A DNA stretch of 64,000 nucleotides from positions 114,191,890 to 114,255,889 of the forward strand of contig OX352761.1 in assembly GCA_947095585.1 (NCBI GenBank). The letters are read 5' to 3'. The position numbers and the translations under genes are program-made. The first letter of the stretch is position 1. Each line of letters opens with the position of its first letter. The notes beneath the pieces were generated by a model. The model did no database searches and had not been told where the DNA came from. It saw only the letters and a program-made list of their open reading frames with translations. Shown here piece by piece: positions 23,601 to 38,600 of the stretch. This stretch comes from Nephrocerus scutellatus. Lineage: Eukaryota > Arthropoda > Insecta > Diptera > Pipunculidae.

Positions 23601-26600
23601 AAACGAATTCATTCGTTGTTGTATAACATGACACTTTCTACTCGTTTGTTATTTTATCTGTGTACCAGCCTATATAGATAAAAAAATTCTAATCCGTGAC
23701 AAACAAAAGATGATGATGTATATAGGAAGGAACTCATAGTTTTATAATTGAAAAAAATATACAGGGGCGTCCAAAAAGTTGTTACCACCCATATGGTACA
23801 ACATCATTTTTAATTTTTTTCGTTGTAGATTAGATATGGCCACCTGACATACTTTGGAAGATAAAAGTCAATTCCATAATATACATACAAACTGCATAAT
23901 ATACATAATACGAGGGCGGTGTGAAAAGTAATTGGAATCGGCAAGAGATAGCGCTACCTGTATCAAAGAAATGTTGGCTTTCGTAAAAGGTGGAGCAAAA
24001 TGCCATAACGTGAATGTGCAATCATTTTAGCAAATGGCTTCAAATATCATTGTGCTTTAGCATTTATGTTGTAGATAGTTTTTTTTTGTATGAACCCTAG
24101 CTTATATGGCTGACACTGCGACCTAAAAGATCTATTGTATGATAGGGTAAGGATAATCTAAGAGACAAACTACCTCCCTAATGAAGGATAGTATGTCCTT
24201 AGTTGCAGAATTTCTTTACTGTACTTTACTGTATTAATATTATATTTCCTTACGGTAAATACGCCTCCTTAACCAAATTAATGCTGGGCATAATTCACAG
24301 AGAATGTGCTCGAATGATAAGTCATCTTCCGAGCAGAACTTGCATTCCGTTTCTAAGCCTAGATTAATTTTGTTAAGGTGATATGGCAAGCTACATTGAC
24401 CTAAAAGAAAACTCACCAGCTTACTAATGCTATCCTTATCTAGATAAAGGATTTAAGGAGAACGGCCTGATTAATCATTTGGACTATCTCAGCCCTAACA
24501 CATTTTCTCAATGGGCTTTGACGGCAGCCCAATTGACACCACAGTAGGGTTCAAAGAGTCCTCCCTTGGCAATAAGTCTATATATATATAATGAACGCAT
24601 ATTCTGAGCCTGGCCTAGATAGTTCATCTGCAGATTCGTTGCCTGCAATTCCTTGATGAACACGAACTCAAACAAGTTTCGCCCTGTTTTTTTCTAGCAA
24701 GAGATTGCAATGCATCGTAGCAGCTTTTCGCTGATAAAGAATCTGAATATAATAAAATGCTGCTTGGCTATCTGTTAAGATATATATTATGTAGGGCCCC
24801 TAATGCATGGAGTTCAGCGTGGAAGACCGTGTGGCTCATTCCCATAGATACCGAGACTTTGGTGTTGTGTCCAAAGACACAAGCTCTAACTCCGGACTAC
24901 AACTTCGATCCATCTGTAAACCCGACGATCAGACCCTCTAGCGTTCAGTGCCGGAACACCATAGCCTAGTTTTCACGGTCCAATATTTCTACCTCAAGTA
25001 ACTTGCCGAAATAGTACTCCCTTGATATAGTGTCGAGGATAGTGCAAAACATATAGCTTTCGGGAATTAGTCAAGAATTTTAGGTGTCCCTCATGGTCAC
25101 CAGGTTTATACCTGTATTCTAGCCGCAGCTTAATATGGCATCTAGCGTCCATTTTCATAATGAAGATTTGTAAGAGTAAGAGCCCTATGACAGCTTCGAA
25201 TTCCACCATAGCGCAGGTATGATTGGCACCCGTGATACCGAGATAGGCAATTTTTTGAAGCACTTGAAGCTTATTTGCCTTTGTCCGTTCAAGAAATTTC
25301 GGCCAACAAATTATGGTCACGTACGTGATAATGGGTCTTACCATCATTGTATACATCCAGTGTATCATTTTATGATTTAGACCACCAGTTCTGCCGTTCT
25401 GTCCTAGTAACGCGTTCGATGTCGGATTTGATGTGAGAATTCCAACTAAGCCGTTTATCAATGATAACTCCAACATATTTAGCCTCACTAGAATAAACTA
25501 AAGTGGTGCCTTTAATAGTGATAGGTCCTAGATTCATCAATCTTCTTATCGTTAAAGGCACTAGAACTGTTTTGCAAGGATGTATCGCGAGTCGCGTTGG
25601 AATTTGAAAACCTGCTGTTTGGCTGGTTTTGACATTTGAGTTCGTATTCCGATTCCAAATAAAATACAGCTATTATGACATTACTTTTGCCCCACCTTGT
25701 ACATAAAATCCGTCAAATGTATTCTTTCAAATATTCTACCAGCTGCGTCGTTTAGTTTGTGTATGACTGTCATTAAAATCGAACACAGCAACACAATATT
25801 TGGGACTGAAGAAGCCCGCTCCCAGATTAGTGCCGCGTTTGCTTTCTTTTTACAACAAGCACGACCCGGTGACAACTTCAAAGGAGTCTTTGCCGATGTT
25901 CGACCGAGACAAACGCTTCGTAACCGTGAACGAAACATGGATCCATTACAACACCCCAGATACAAAGTAACAGTCGAAACAATAGACTGCTTCTGGCAAA
26001 TCGATGTCGAAAAAGGCCAAGGTTGGTCTGCTGGCCAACAAGGCCACAGCTTTTTGGTGGGTACGCGGTATCATTCAAATAGATTATCTTAAAAAGGGCA
26101 AAAGACTCACCGCCGTATATTATGCTGAGCTCTTGGATCAATTCGATGCCGAAGTTAAGATAAAGCGGCTGCATTTGGCGAAGAAAAAAGTGATTTTCCT
26201 TAAGATAAGGCACCGTCCGCAGTCGCAATGGCAAAATTACATGAATTACGCTACGTAGTTCATCATCCACCTTATTCTCCAGACTTGGCCCCCTCCAACT
26301 ATTATCTTTAAGCAAATGGCTCAGTGGTAAGAGATTTGGTTCGAATGAGGATTTCATCACTAAAAGAGAGGCCTGTTTTGAGGGCTTTTAGAAATCGTAT
26401 TATTCGTAAAAGTTTCGAAAAATTGATATATCGTTGGACAAAGAAGAATGAATTAAATTTTGCCGAAAAAAGTTGTGGTTTCTTGCCTAGCCTGATTAAT
26501 TTTCAGCCCGCCCTCTCATGTAGCGACGAAAAAACTTGTTGTCATCCAAATTGTGGCACAGCTTTCGTCACGACACTTTTTTTTTAAGTTAGATTATTAG

Positions 26601-29600
26601 TTTTGTATCCCCCTGACAGCACGACATACGTACATACATAAAGGGGCTCGATCTCTTGATCACATCTAACTTTTATTTATGGTCGTGTGCTCACTGCTCT
26701 TCTAGTTGCGATAAGAAATGAAATTCGTGTTAAACAAATTCAGATTAGATTTCTGTTGTGTAGGAATAAATTATTGCTCCAAAGTGATCAAACGCTAGAT
26801 AGAAATAAAATTTCAATTGAAGTTTCACCAACATAAATTCAAATAGCGTAGTTTTATCGTTTTTCGTTGCCGCCTTTTTTATTTATAACCTTTTTCATTA
26901 ATTTGATGATCAACTTCAAACGAGTAAGTACCCGTTAAAAATTTCAATTTTTAATTATATGTAATATTAATATTTAATATTAATTTGTCGAACAGAAAAA
27001 TTCACTAAAAAGGAAAGTAAACAATTTCAAAATCCATAATTGCTTGTGTTACATGTAATGTGAACTATTGTGAAACTAAAAGTGTTTCCGCAATAAATAA
27101 TAGTAATATGTAATAATAATAAATAGCACTTACAGGCAGGCAAGGACAAGTTCTCTTGTTGTATAGAATACAAAGGGCAATGTACCTAAATAGTTTATTT
27201 ATCTTTTATTACGACAATTGATTACTTCAATACGAGTACAACCAACACATCGAATTAATATTTGCATGATGCATACGAGTGCAGCACATCTAACTTTTGC
27301 CCACTTGACTATACAGTGTACATATTAAGATATTATTTATGTTAATAAAAATGAAAATTTGCGTTAAATATGTAATTGATATATGTAATAGGGTTGCTGG
27401 AATCTGAAAATGAAAAAACTTAAAGAGAACTGTGTACATATCAAATCAAACAAGAAAAAAAATAGAGGACACGGATAAATACAGATAATATTATATAAAA
27501 AAACAACCCATAAAAATGAAAATTTTTCGTGTAAATTCTCTAAAAGGGGGTGGGATACACAATGTGCAAAGTTTGAAGAAAATCGTGTAAATTTTTTAAA
27601 ATTTTTGAATGGGTCTGGGAATGAGTTTTAAAGTTCATTCCGGTGTAGGAAGACCGGGGCCCGATAACTCCAAAACTTTTACAGAAAGTGTTGTTCATCG
27701 TATGCGTATAAAATTTGAAGAAAATCGGGTGCTTTTTTTGTATAAAAAAGAAAATTGGGTGCTTGTTTTTATAAAATTTGTATGGGTGCCCCCCGACTCC
27801 GGGGCTTGATCACTTCCAAATTTTTACAAAAAGTGTTCTCCATCTGAGGTACACATGCGTATAAAATTTGAAGAAATTCGGGTACTTTTTTTTCTAAATT
27901 CTTATAAAACTTTATAAAAAGTGTTGCCCAACGGAGATACACATGCTTATAAAACTTGAAGAAAATCGGGTAATTTTTGTAAAATATTTGTATGGGAGCC
28001 GAGGGGCCCCAAATTTTAATAGAAAGTATTGTCATGGGAGTTACACATGTGTGCAAAGTTTGAATAAATTCGTGCTTAAGAAAGTGGGTTAAAAATTGAT
28101 CACAAGGTTCTACCCACCAGCCAGCCAGCCAGGCTCGGGTACGCGAAGTTAATATAGAGAATTTAAATAAAATTGGGTTTTAGCAAGGGGGTTAAAAATT
28201 TATCACAACATTTGGCCAGCCAGCCACGGGTCGCGAAGTTAATATAGAGAATTTAAAAATTAAAATTTTTCATGTAAATTCTCCAAAAGTATACTGAATT
28301 CCACTATAAATGCTGAAAATCAAAAACAACTGCGAAGCACTGCAACCCAACAACAAAACAACCACAATCGTAAAGCAAGCAGCGCTGCTTACAGCGCATC
28401 ATCTCATCAGCGCACTCAGAACACGGTCATTATAGTATGATATGATCTGATGCCGCTATATGGAAAACATTTTGTATAATAGAAAGTATTATCATGGGAA
28501 ATACACATGTGTGCAAAGTTTGAATAAAATCGGACTTTAGGAAGTGTGTTAAAAGTTGATCACAAACCAGCCGCGGGCGCGCGAAATTAATATAGAGAGT
28601 TTAAAAAACTCTTATTAACTTAATTTCGAAATTTAGTTTCTTAAAAAAACCAACCCATAAAAATTAAAATCATGTAAATTCGCTAATCGGAGAGTTCTCT
28701 AATTCTCTAAATTCTCTGACCGTTCAATTCAGGTCGTATTGGACGGATTTAAATCCAATGTTCACCGCATAAACGCCGGTGTTCCCCAAGCCTCTGTTTT
28801 GTCTCCGACACTCTTTCTGATTTTCATTAATGATCTATCAGCCACTTCAAATCCAATCCATTCTTTCGCTGACGACGTTTGTTTACTCTCGCACAGAATT
28901 ATGGAGCTGCAGACATAAATGTCGAAATTACAGTCTTTTAATCGCCGGTCCCTGTACACAACATAATTGCGCTTATTTCCTTTCTTTCTGTAACGCAACA
29001 CTCCTCGTTGACAATTAAAACATCCAAAGTCGTAATTTTTTTTTGTTTTTGGAAATTATCCAATGTTTTTTAACAAAATTAGAAAACAAATAATTTTGAT
29101 GATTCTTTAAACTGAAAGCATTCGTCTAAATACATAAGTGCAAACATTGCACGAGTACAATGTATGTGTCCCTCTGAAAGTAGTGCAAAGTCATGCGACA
29201 AAACTTGGCAGACTCAATGCATGCGAAAAAGAACCACGTTCGTCTAGTGTTGTTGTGTTTATGTAAAAACAATGATGCCACCGTGTCATTGGGTTACGTA
29301 ATAAGGTAGCAGGAAACAATAAGAAAACAAGGAGTCAATTCTAAAAGCGTCCACGATGGTTTTCAATGATGACCTAAGATATTACGTAAGAAGGAGAACA
29401 AACGTATGCACTGCACTGCGGCTGAAGCACATTTTATAATTGAACATGTGCATCGGCTTATTGGTAGTCTGACCTCCTTGCTGTTAGTTATGTGGCTAAA
29501 CGTATACAACAACACATTCGAGTATTTATATATTCACTCGTAATTTAAAATCTGTTGCATTTATTTTAAACCCTTTATATTTTTAGGTATTCGTTTCTCA

Positions 29601-32600
29601 CTCGATGTGTGCCGCGATGAAGTCAAGGCTTTGTCTGCATTGATGACATTTAAGTGTGCCTGTGTTGATGTACCGTTCGGAGGCGCTAAGGCTGGTCTAA
29701 AGATCAACCCCAAAGAATATTCTGAACATGAACTGGAGAAGATTACACGTCGCTTCACGCTGGAATTGGCAAAGAAGGGTTTCATTGGACCTGGTGTAGA
29801 TGTGCCAGCCCCTGATATGGGAACTGGCGAACGTGAAATGTCATGGATTGCCGACACATATGCCAAAACAATTGGTCATTTAGATATCAATGCACACGCC
29901 TGTGTTACCGGTAAACCAATTAACCAAGGTGGTATTCATGGACGAGTGTCGGCTACTGGACGTGGTGTTTTCCACGGTCTGGAGAACTTTATCAACGAAG
30001 CCAACTACATGAGTATGATTGGTAAGTATGCAAGCCAAGAGATGAGGTAGAATATATTTATTTTTTTAAATCAATTATTTGTTATTTCTTTTCTTCTCTT
30101 ATATAATAATTCTCCGATGCTTAGGCACAACACCTGGATGGGGTGGCAAGACATTCATTGTTCAAGGTTTTGGTAATGTAGGTCTTCACACATGCCGATA
30201 TCTGACTCGTGCTGGTGCCACCTGTATTGGTATCGTCGAACATGATGGTTCCATTTATAACCCAGAGGGAATCGACCCTAAGGTAAGAAAAGATTTCGAT
30301 TTGAAAACATAAACCTACAGCCAAATAAAAACAGCCGGCCGGGAGACAAACTGTCGGCTAGCAGATGCTACTTTAAATTTTTAATGCAAGTGAGAAACGT
30401 TATTGTCTCCACCTTTTCAAGTGGTTAGTGGACGATTGCCAAAACTTTTGACTGCATTCTTTGGTTTCTCTGTTAGTTAATTTTTCTATTTTTGAGATTC
30501 AACATTGTGTCGCCCACTCGTGTTGTTTGTCGCGTCACCTGTAAGCATAGCAATTGACAGTATTTCGAAAAGAAACTATTGAGTACGTTTGTTTCCAATG
30601 ATGACAATAAACTATGTTTAGAAATTCATGTGTAACAAGTAAATGTATCAAAACTTCGTTTTTTGGGTACAAACTTTTATGTATGAATGAACACACGCCA
30701 CACAGTCCTTTATTATTTGATAATAATCGCCAAAATATCTGTTTTTGAGGTCGTGCGCCTATTTCAAAGTATTTCCTTTTTTTTACGCATCACACGCAAC
30801 ATGCGTCATACGCGGGATATCAAAATTGGCCACTGACATTAAGCTGCTCACAAAATGCCAGAGGGCTGGCGATCGTACGGTCGTACGTGGTACGTGGTTA
30901 AAAAGGACCTCAACGATGGCCACAATTCCACCCATTACACGTGCCACATGCGAAACTCGACACACGTTAATCGCGGAATATAAAAAATTCTACTTTGACA
31001 CTTACAAAATTTTAGCTGTCTAGATCGCATGAAAGGTGGTTAAAAAGGACCTAAAAGTAGTCAAAAATATTTTAAAAATAAAGTCCTAAACGAAGGTTCT
31101 ACCGTTAGTATTAACAGAGCAATTTCCGTGAACATGGGTCAGGGTACATATCGTCCATTATCAAACCATGGATTTTGTCGACCATTTGACCTCAATTGGG
31201 CGACCAGAACGGGTGGCATCACTTGTGCTTGAACGACCGCACCAAAATTGAGTAAATCAATGGTGAATGGTTCCAATCGATGGTGAAGAGTCCTCATAAT
31301 ATTCATCAAACTTTTGTTTGGTTTGCGTTATAGTTTCTTCTCGCAAAAAATAGTGATTAACTCAAAATTCACTTTTCTTCCATTTTAACAAAAATGCTCG
31401 TAGGCGTCTATACAAAACGGCTGCCACAACAAAACTTTGACAGATCTGTCTGAAAAATTGGGTGCGTTCATTTGAAAGATGATTCTTGACAAAAAAAAAT
31501 GATAAATTTAAGGTGACGACACAATTTGTGTTCATTTTCAGGAACTTATTGACCCACCCTCGTAAGTGGTAAGATCTTTACGGCTGGTAGTTCTTCATTC
31601 GCAGATCGAGGAAACAGTGCACGACCAAGAAGTATTCGAATGGAAGATAAGATCATAACTGTTCAAAGCAATGATTAGGAGTGCAAGAAAGTCAAGTACG
31701 AGATTTGCATTGGAAACTACAATCGCGCGTACAAGTGTCTTAAGAATTCTCCACCTACATCTGGGAATGAAGTCGCCGTACCAGCCGTGAAGATGTTACG
31801 ACTTATATCCCATATAATTGGTAAAATCTTTTTGGACACACATGTATATATAATAATAATGATAATAACATAATGATGATAATAATAATATTCACAGTAA
31901 TAGTTATAATGATAACTAGCTGTTTCCAAGCGCTTTACTACCCGCACACATGAACCCCTGCGTTCCTCTTATCATCGTGGTAGCTGATTAACATTTTACA
32001 TTTTCTATATTTAGCCTATAATCAAGAAATGTGGAGAGACAGACTTTTTGCATGAGGTCAGGATCGGACCCCGGTTGTAGAGCCAAAAATGATGATGATG
32101 ATAGTCAAGAAATACAACAAAAATTACTTCACAACACTGTTTGTGTAAAATTAAATAACTGATACTCGAAAAAAAGAATAACGCAAATCCAACTTTCGAA
32201 CAGTGAGTTTTGGTCGCGAGTTCATACAAAAATTTTATGGAAAAAGCACTTTCAGTTTTCCCGAACTTTCCAATTTACCAGACAACTTTTCCAATAATTC
32301 TTTCAGTAGATCTTATTAAAACTGTTACGAACATTTAAAAAGTGGATTTCATGCCGGAGGTGGGCTTGCACCATATTTTTTCGACGATGAAAATGTTACG
32401 GTCAATGGAGTTCGATTTCGGGCGTCCCGAATTATTCTCGCACAATTCTTCTTAGGCAGTTATCTCGAACAATTCTTCTTGGATGTACTTGACATCAGTG
32501 ATATGTAGTTCCGACAAAATGGTGCCACATGCCACACAGCTGGTCAAACATTGGATCTATTCAATGGGAAGATTTAACGCCGTTAGATTTCTTTTTATGG

Positions 32601-35600
32601 GGTTACGTTTAGTCTTTGGTTTATGCCATCAAGCCAACATCGTTAGAAGTGTTCAATAACAATATAGAACACGAAATAGCCAATGCTCCGCCCGATATGT
32701 GAATCGATCGTTGCAAATGTGTTTGCGGTGGGTGGTCATATGAACGAGATCGTATCAAATTCCATATTTAAATTTAACATGTGTACTACACCTGGAATAA
32801 ATTTCAGCCCGATATCTTTTTATTAATACGTGAAGAGAAAACTTTGTACCCCTTTTTAAGCATATTGCACGCACGGAGGAATATGGCATAATTAAAATTT
32901 TTATAGAGAAGGAGTGCTAAAATTTATATATTATTTAAATTTTTTAATTTATATATAATTTCATAGGTATTGCAGGGAATAAAGACAAAAAACCAACGCT
33001 AATGACGTATTTGTACACGACCGCAGCTAACGAAATATAACAAAATTCAATAATTTTATATGCAATGATTATAAAGGTTATACTCTTTGACAAATTTAAC
33101 CATTAAAATTTAAAAATTTAATGAATTACGGTCGAATTTCGACCATAAACGGGCTTCTAGTATCAATTATTATGTGTTTTATTTAAATACAAAATTGTTA
33201 TGTCCTAATTGAAAAACCCTTTACATAAAAAGTTTAACCTATACCATGTGAGAGAAGTCTTAACTCTTACCTTGCAAATGTAAAGCGCTTTAATAAAAAT
33301 GCTCCAAAGGTACCATTGTATTTTCTCTCGAAATAATATTGTGTTGAGCACAAACTATACTCCTTCAAAAAAAAATATATTGTTGTCTCTCTGCATTACG
33401 GCAAATACCCATTCTATCCTTTAAAGTTGGTTGCGTCTAATCCAGTCTCCTTTTCAATCTTGTTCCTTTTTTTAGCTGTTAGAAGATTACAAAAACGAAA
33501 CCGGTACCATTGTTGGTTACCCAAATGCGAAGCCATATGAAGGGGAAAACTTAATGTACGAGCCATGCGACATTTTCGTTCCAGCTGCCGTCGAAAAAGT
33601 TATCAACAGCGAAAATGCACACAAGATTCAAGCCAAGGTAAGTTGCATCGTAGCGACAATAAATTTATAATTTTTTGTATCACATCCGCTCCCTGTAACA
33701 GATTATTGCTGAAGCTGCCAACGGTCCAACCACTCCAGCCGCTGATAAAATCTTAATCGACCGTAACATCTTGGTCATTCCAGACTTATACATTAACGCC
33801 GGTGGTGTGACAGTTTCATTTTTCGAATGGTTGAAGAACCTCAATCATGTGTCATACGGTCGTTTAACCTTCAAGTATGAACGTGAATCCAACTATCATC
33901 TTTTGGGTAAGTCACTCTGTTATATTCTCATATTCAGCCATATATAATAATCATGCACTACATTTGAGTTTAGCTTTTTTTTTTTAAAAAAAAAAAATCG
34001 ATTTCGATTAACCGCGGAATTGACTTTTCAGATTTCCCTTGTTTTCTATATTTATTTTTAATCCAAGACAGTAGACCTAGTATTTTTATTATTCGTTCAT
34101 TCGCATTAATTTACAAAACAAGCTTGCTTCTACGGCGTTGCTAAATTTATTTAAGTCTTTCATTTATTTTCTTTGGTTTAACATCAATATATTAAACCAT
34201 TATTTTGTTATTCGTTTTAATTTTGCTGCTAAACCAATTTATTTTTTACTTTATTATTATTTCAATTGCTATTCTAATCGATTGATTGATTTTTATTTTT
34301 AATAAACTGTATTTTTATTTATTTTTCTATTACCAATATAGCCTCAGTCCAACAGTCTATTGAAAGATTTGTTTTAGACGGTACAGTTCTTCTTTTATAC
34401 TATGTAAAATTTTTAATTTTTTATTTCGATTTTTTTGTTGTTCCCTTTTGATGGCTGCTATAGTATGACCACAACAACCCCACCATCAATGTATATCTTC
34501 CACATGCCTACACATCCCCACCTACATATTTACATTTTCTATGTTATGTACACATGCATATAGTAGTATGATATTGTAGGCTTCTTTTATATTCATAAAA
34601 TATGTTGTTTTTTATTATTATTTAGTACATGTAGCTTTTGTTAATTTAACCCTTCCGCCCCCACCAACATTTCAGTTTTTTTAATGTTTTCTTTAGTTTA
34701 GTTTTTAGGTAATTAGAGGAGCTTTTCTATAAATTATGACGTTTCGTTTATTGCTTTTTAGTTTTTTTTTCTGTTCTTATTTCCTAGTTGATGATATGAA
34801 CGCTTTAGGGTAAATTGCTATCAGTGATTATTTTTTCAGTCATAACTGATACGAGGCCGGCCTTCTTTTCCTCTCAGTTATACCACAACGCCTAGCATAA
34901 AATAAGTGCAAATCTAAATACCAAACCATACGGTCCCTGCAATATAAGTACTTCAGTTGTTACCAATGGAATGAAACCATATTCAACCCACTACTGCACT
35001 CCTAAACTTCACTTCAATCATAGCTTTACGGTAGAGTTTCCAACTCGAAAAGTTTGAAGGCCGGGAGAGCTGTCGACCTTTTTGATGTAACTCTATTCAC
35101 CGATGGATCCAAGATGAAATATGGAGTCGGTGCTGTAGTTTACTTTGAAAACCTTAACCTTTCAAGGTCCTAGAAGATACCTAACTCTGCTAGTATCTTC
35201 CAGGCGGAGATCTTAGCGATAAGGGAGGCATGCAGGACACTATCTCACAATACCGCAATAGCGGGCAGGGTTGGCATATTCGTAGACAGCCAACCTGCTA
35301 TCAAAGCGCCATTATTGAGACAAGCAACACTTCTAAACTCGTCAGGTATTGCCAATGCGAACTGAGTTCGATAAGCGAATGTATAGACTTGACCCTAGTT
35401 TGGATGTAGGGGCAACGCGACATTGACGGCAATGAAAAAGCAGACATACTGCCGACTAAGGGCGTTACGGTGAACATGAAATATACTGAGAAAGTCTGCT
35501 GTCATTTGAGCTCCGTCAGAGAACGTTTCCTTTCCTTCCTTACCACCAAAGCACAATAAAGGGGGAATAACTTGACCAATTGCACAACGTCGAGAGCGAT

Positions 35601-38600
35601 GTAGCCTATAATAAAGAGAAATGCACCGAGCTGATCTCCAGATCTGGAAATATATTTACAGAGTGGTTACCATAATCACGGGCCACTAAGAATCCCTCAC
35701 AGTAGCTTTTGCAGGAGTTTCTTGGATGTGAAAAAGAATGAATAAGAAAATTTAATATTTTTTTGCATGTGCGGCTTTTGCTTGCGGCTCTCCGTTTCCA
35801 CAAATTGAGTAATATCTTCTTTGCCGATCTGAAGGAGCTTTCAGAGTACGGCATCACCGATTTCATATCGTGTATCTCAATGCTACAGGTTAGATATAAC
35901 TACACATAACCATCTTTCTTTATATGACTGTGGTAGGAAAACGGCGCACTCAAGCGCTATTTGAGGCCCTCGCTAATTATAATAATAATAAAATTCGGCG
36001 CGACAGACTGTTGCGATCCAAGGCCTAGATTCTCACGAACATTTGTGTTGTGCATGTATATTTTTGCACACAAATGGAAGGGACCTACAATTTCTTAAGT
36101 ATACATGCATGCAGCATTTTTTAATAAAAACTCCAAGTGTTCTATGTATTCCAAAAAGTGAAAACATTTCTGAATGTTCCAATTGCAATTTAGGTATTTA
36201 AACGGTATTAGTTTAGAGCATTACGATTAGTTTAATTGAAGTTAAACTCATTTATGATGTTCAATGGTAAGTAGTTCCTGTCCGTTCCGGTTCGGTATAA
36301 TAAGCCGATTTCAAATACGATTTTAAACACTTTCTTTTATATTTGATTTCTCGCACAGTAAATATTTGATAAGACGTCAGTACTTCAGACCAGCATACAG
36401 CTTTATATTTTCCTCTGAACTATTTAAGTCGACGAGACAATTTGAACAAAAAAACCTTATACATATATAACACCGAGCTTGTCATCCTTCTTATGGATTG
36501 GAGACATTACTCCAACCACTCGCCATGCAGTCGCTAGGTGTTCTTATCATTGAGACTATCTGCATTATTAAAATGTCGGCAATCGTCCATTCACAGTTGA
36601 TGTTAATTAAGTAAATTTTTGCAGTAGAACACAATAGGGATGTATGCAATGAATCATTGTCACTCACGCTATAGCTGTTTGGTTGTCAGCTGGTATAGAC
36701 AAGCTGCTTTGTCTGTTTCGATAGCTATCGTTTTAAATGTAATTTTTTTAAGACATCGCCAGGTTCAGGATATGTATATCGTAATATATTTTACATGCCA
36801 ATTTAATGTTTATAACTGCCGTACTGTTTCGTACTACGAACTCGCACTTATTCAAGTAATTAAGAAACTTGAGTTTAGTCCATACCGGTTCAGTTCTAGA
36901 TTCAGGCAGTCAAAAATATTCAACAACGGTAAGAAGGTGATACCTTATCGCTGTTATTAAAGTCCAAATGTACTGAAATTAATAGTAAAAATAATGTTCG
37001 GCGCGACAGACCATTGAGGTCCAAGGCCTAGCTTCTCACGACCATTTGTGTTGCGCATGTATATATTTTTGGACACAAATGGAAGGGACCTACAATTTAA
37101 GGCCGGATCCGAACGGCGAATTGAGAAGCTTTCCGTGACAAGTTATTACTCACGGAACATTTGTCATCCGTTCGCGTGAGGTGGGACACCGTGAAAAATA
37201 CTTTTGGTGTTACTGGGATTTGAACCACGAACCTCCTGCTCAGTAGCCACGGCGCCCACACAAGTTCATAATAAATTAGAAAAATATACTCCTTGGGCCT
37301 GGATTGAATTTGTTGCAAAAGATTTCCACTGTCGAAAACCTGAGCAAATTCAGCAATCTACAACCGCTGTCCTGTCCTGGCCTGCCGCCAAAAAATCTCT
37401 CCACCGGTCCCGATTTTGAGGCAATGTCATCCAGTTTGGTATTCCTAAACTCTGGTCGTCATGTTCTACGTCATCCTTCCAGCGTAAGCTTTACTTGTCA
37501 CGCTTCCGTGACCCATAAATCATACAGCAAAGCAAACCCGATCCTCTTCGATTGTGTGAGTTAAGTGTTATACCAACCGGAGCCTACTGAGCTCAATACC
37601 CTTCACGATGTCGATATCGCGGTTACGCTTCCCAACATTATAAGAGTCTCCGGAATTGTCCTTCCCCACAAACGGGCCCAACAATTTTCCGTAAGACTTC
37701 CTTCCCGAACGCAGTAAAGGGTTTTTTTTTGGTAAGCACCCAAGTCTCGGATCTGGTGCTGGTATGACCATTGTCTAATACAACAGCAGCTAGGATGTTA
37801 TGGTTAAATTGCTTAATTTAAGGAGTACCCTGTTATAAGCTATAAAATTGAAAATTATAAGTTATAAGCATGGCATATTTCTATGGCCTCTCCCCAGTAT
37901 GACCTTATTTTCTAAGTAGTCACTTAGCTTCTTACCTTCTAAGCCTATAATTAGACATGCAGATTACATGACATGCAGACTGTATTTATGATAAATACGC
38001 TTAAATTATTAAGCCCTAATAGGGTAGTCTCCACGGAATGTACTTCAGTTCTTTTCTGAAGCATTTATCACCAAACTGCTGTCATAACACAGTCCTGCTG
38101 CTTCATTTACTTCCGATTGCATGTATCAGATTTACGTTTCCACAGAACAATGCCTAACGCCTATCTTCAGTTTATGTAGGGTATTTAAAGGAAGTAGGAA
38201 TCAAAATCATTGATGTAAATAATGAAGAGTAAAGGTCCAAGCGTTGATCTTTGTGGAACTACATCCTTTATTGCTCTCTATCCTATCTCTCAGATAATTT
38301 TTCATTGAGTAAGATTATTATTCTCGGATCCCAGCTCTCTCTAGTTGGCGTCAAGCAACGTGCGTGTATTTCTCCTTCAATGCTGTTATTGGTTGCCCAA
38401 ATTGTACCACCGAGATAGTTAAAGGGTTGCACTACATATTTGAAATTCGTACTCCGCTATTGAGGGAACAAAGTTAGATCTTCTGCGTTACGTTATATTT
38501 TGTTTTTCCCTTATTTCTGTGCAACCCCAGAGCCCACTCTATCTGAATGAATGCTTCTTGTACATCTCTCTTGATCAGAATCCTGAATGTCTTTCTCCAA

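Noticed and set aside
30783..31023. Overlapping short frames in both strands in Gdh intron 3
   Set aside because: Overlap each other on opposite strands and start at non-ATG or arbitrary codons; likely repeat-derived.
31850..31920. CRISPR-like array
   Set aside because: Only an imperfect ATA/ATG simple repeat; no spacer structure, and the genome is eukaryotic.
36640..36960. 106-codon frame in Gdh intron 6
   Set aside because: No recognisable domain; length plausible by chance.
37215..37260. tRNA gene on the minus strand
   Set aside because: Only a B-box-like block is present; no acceptor stem pairing or A box, and the sequence is part of a repeated SINE.
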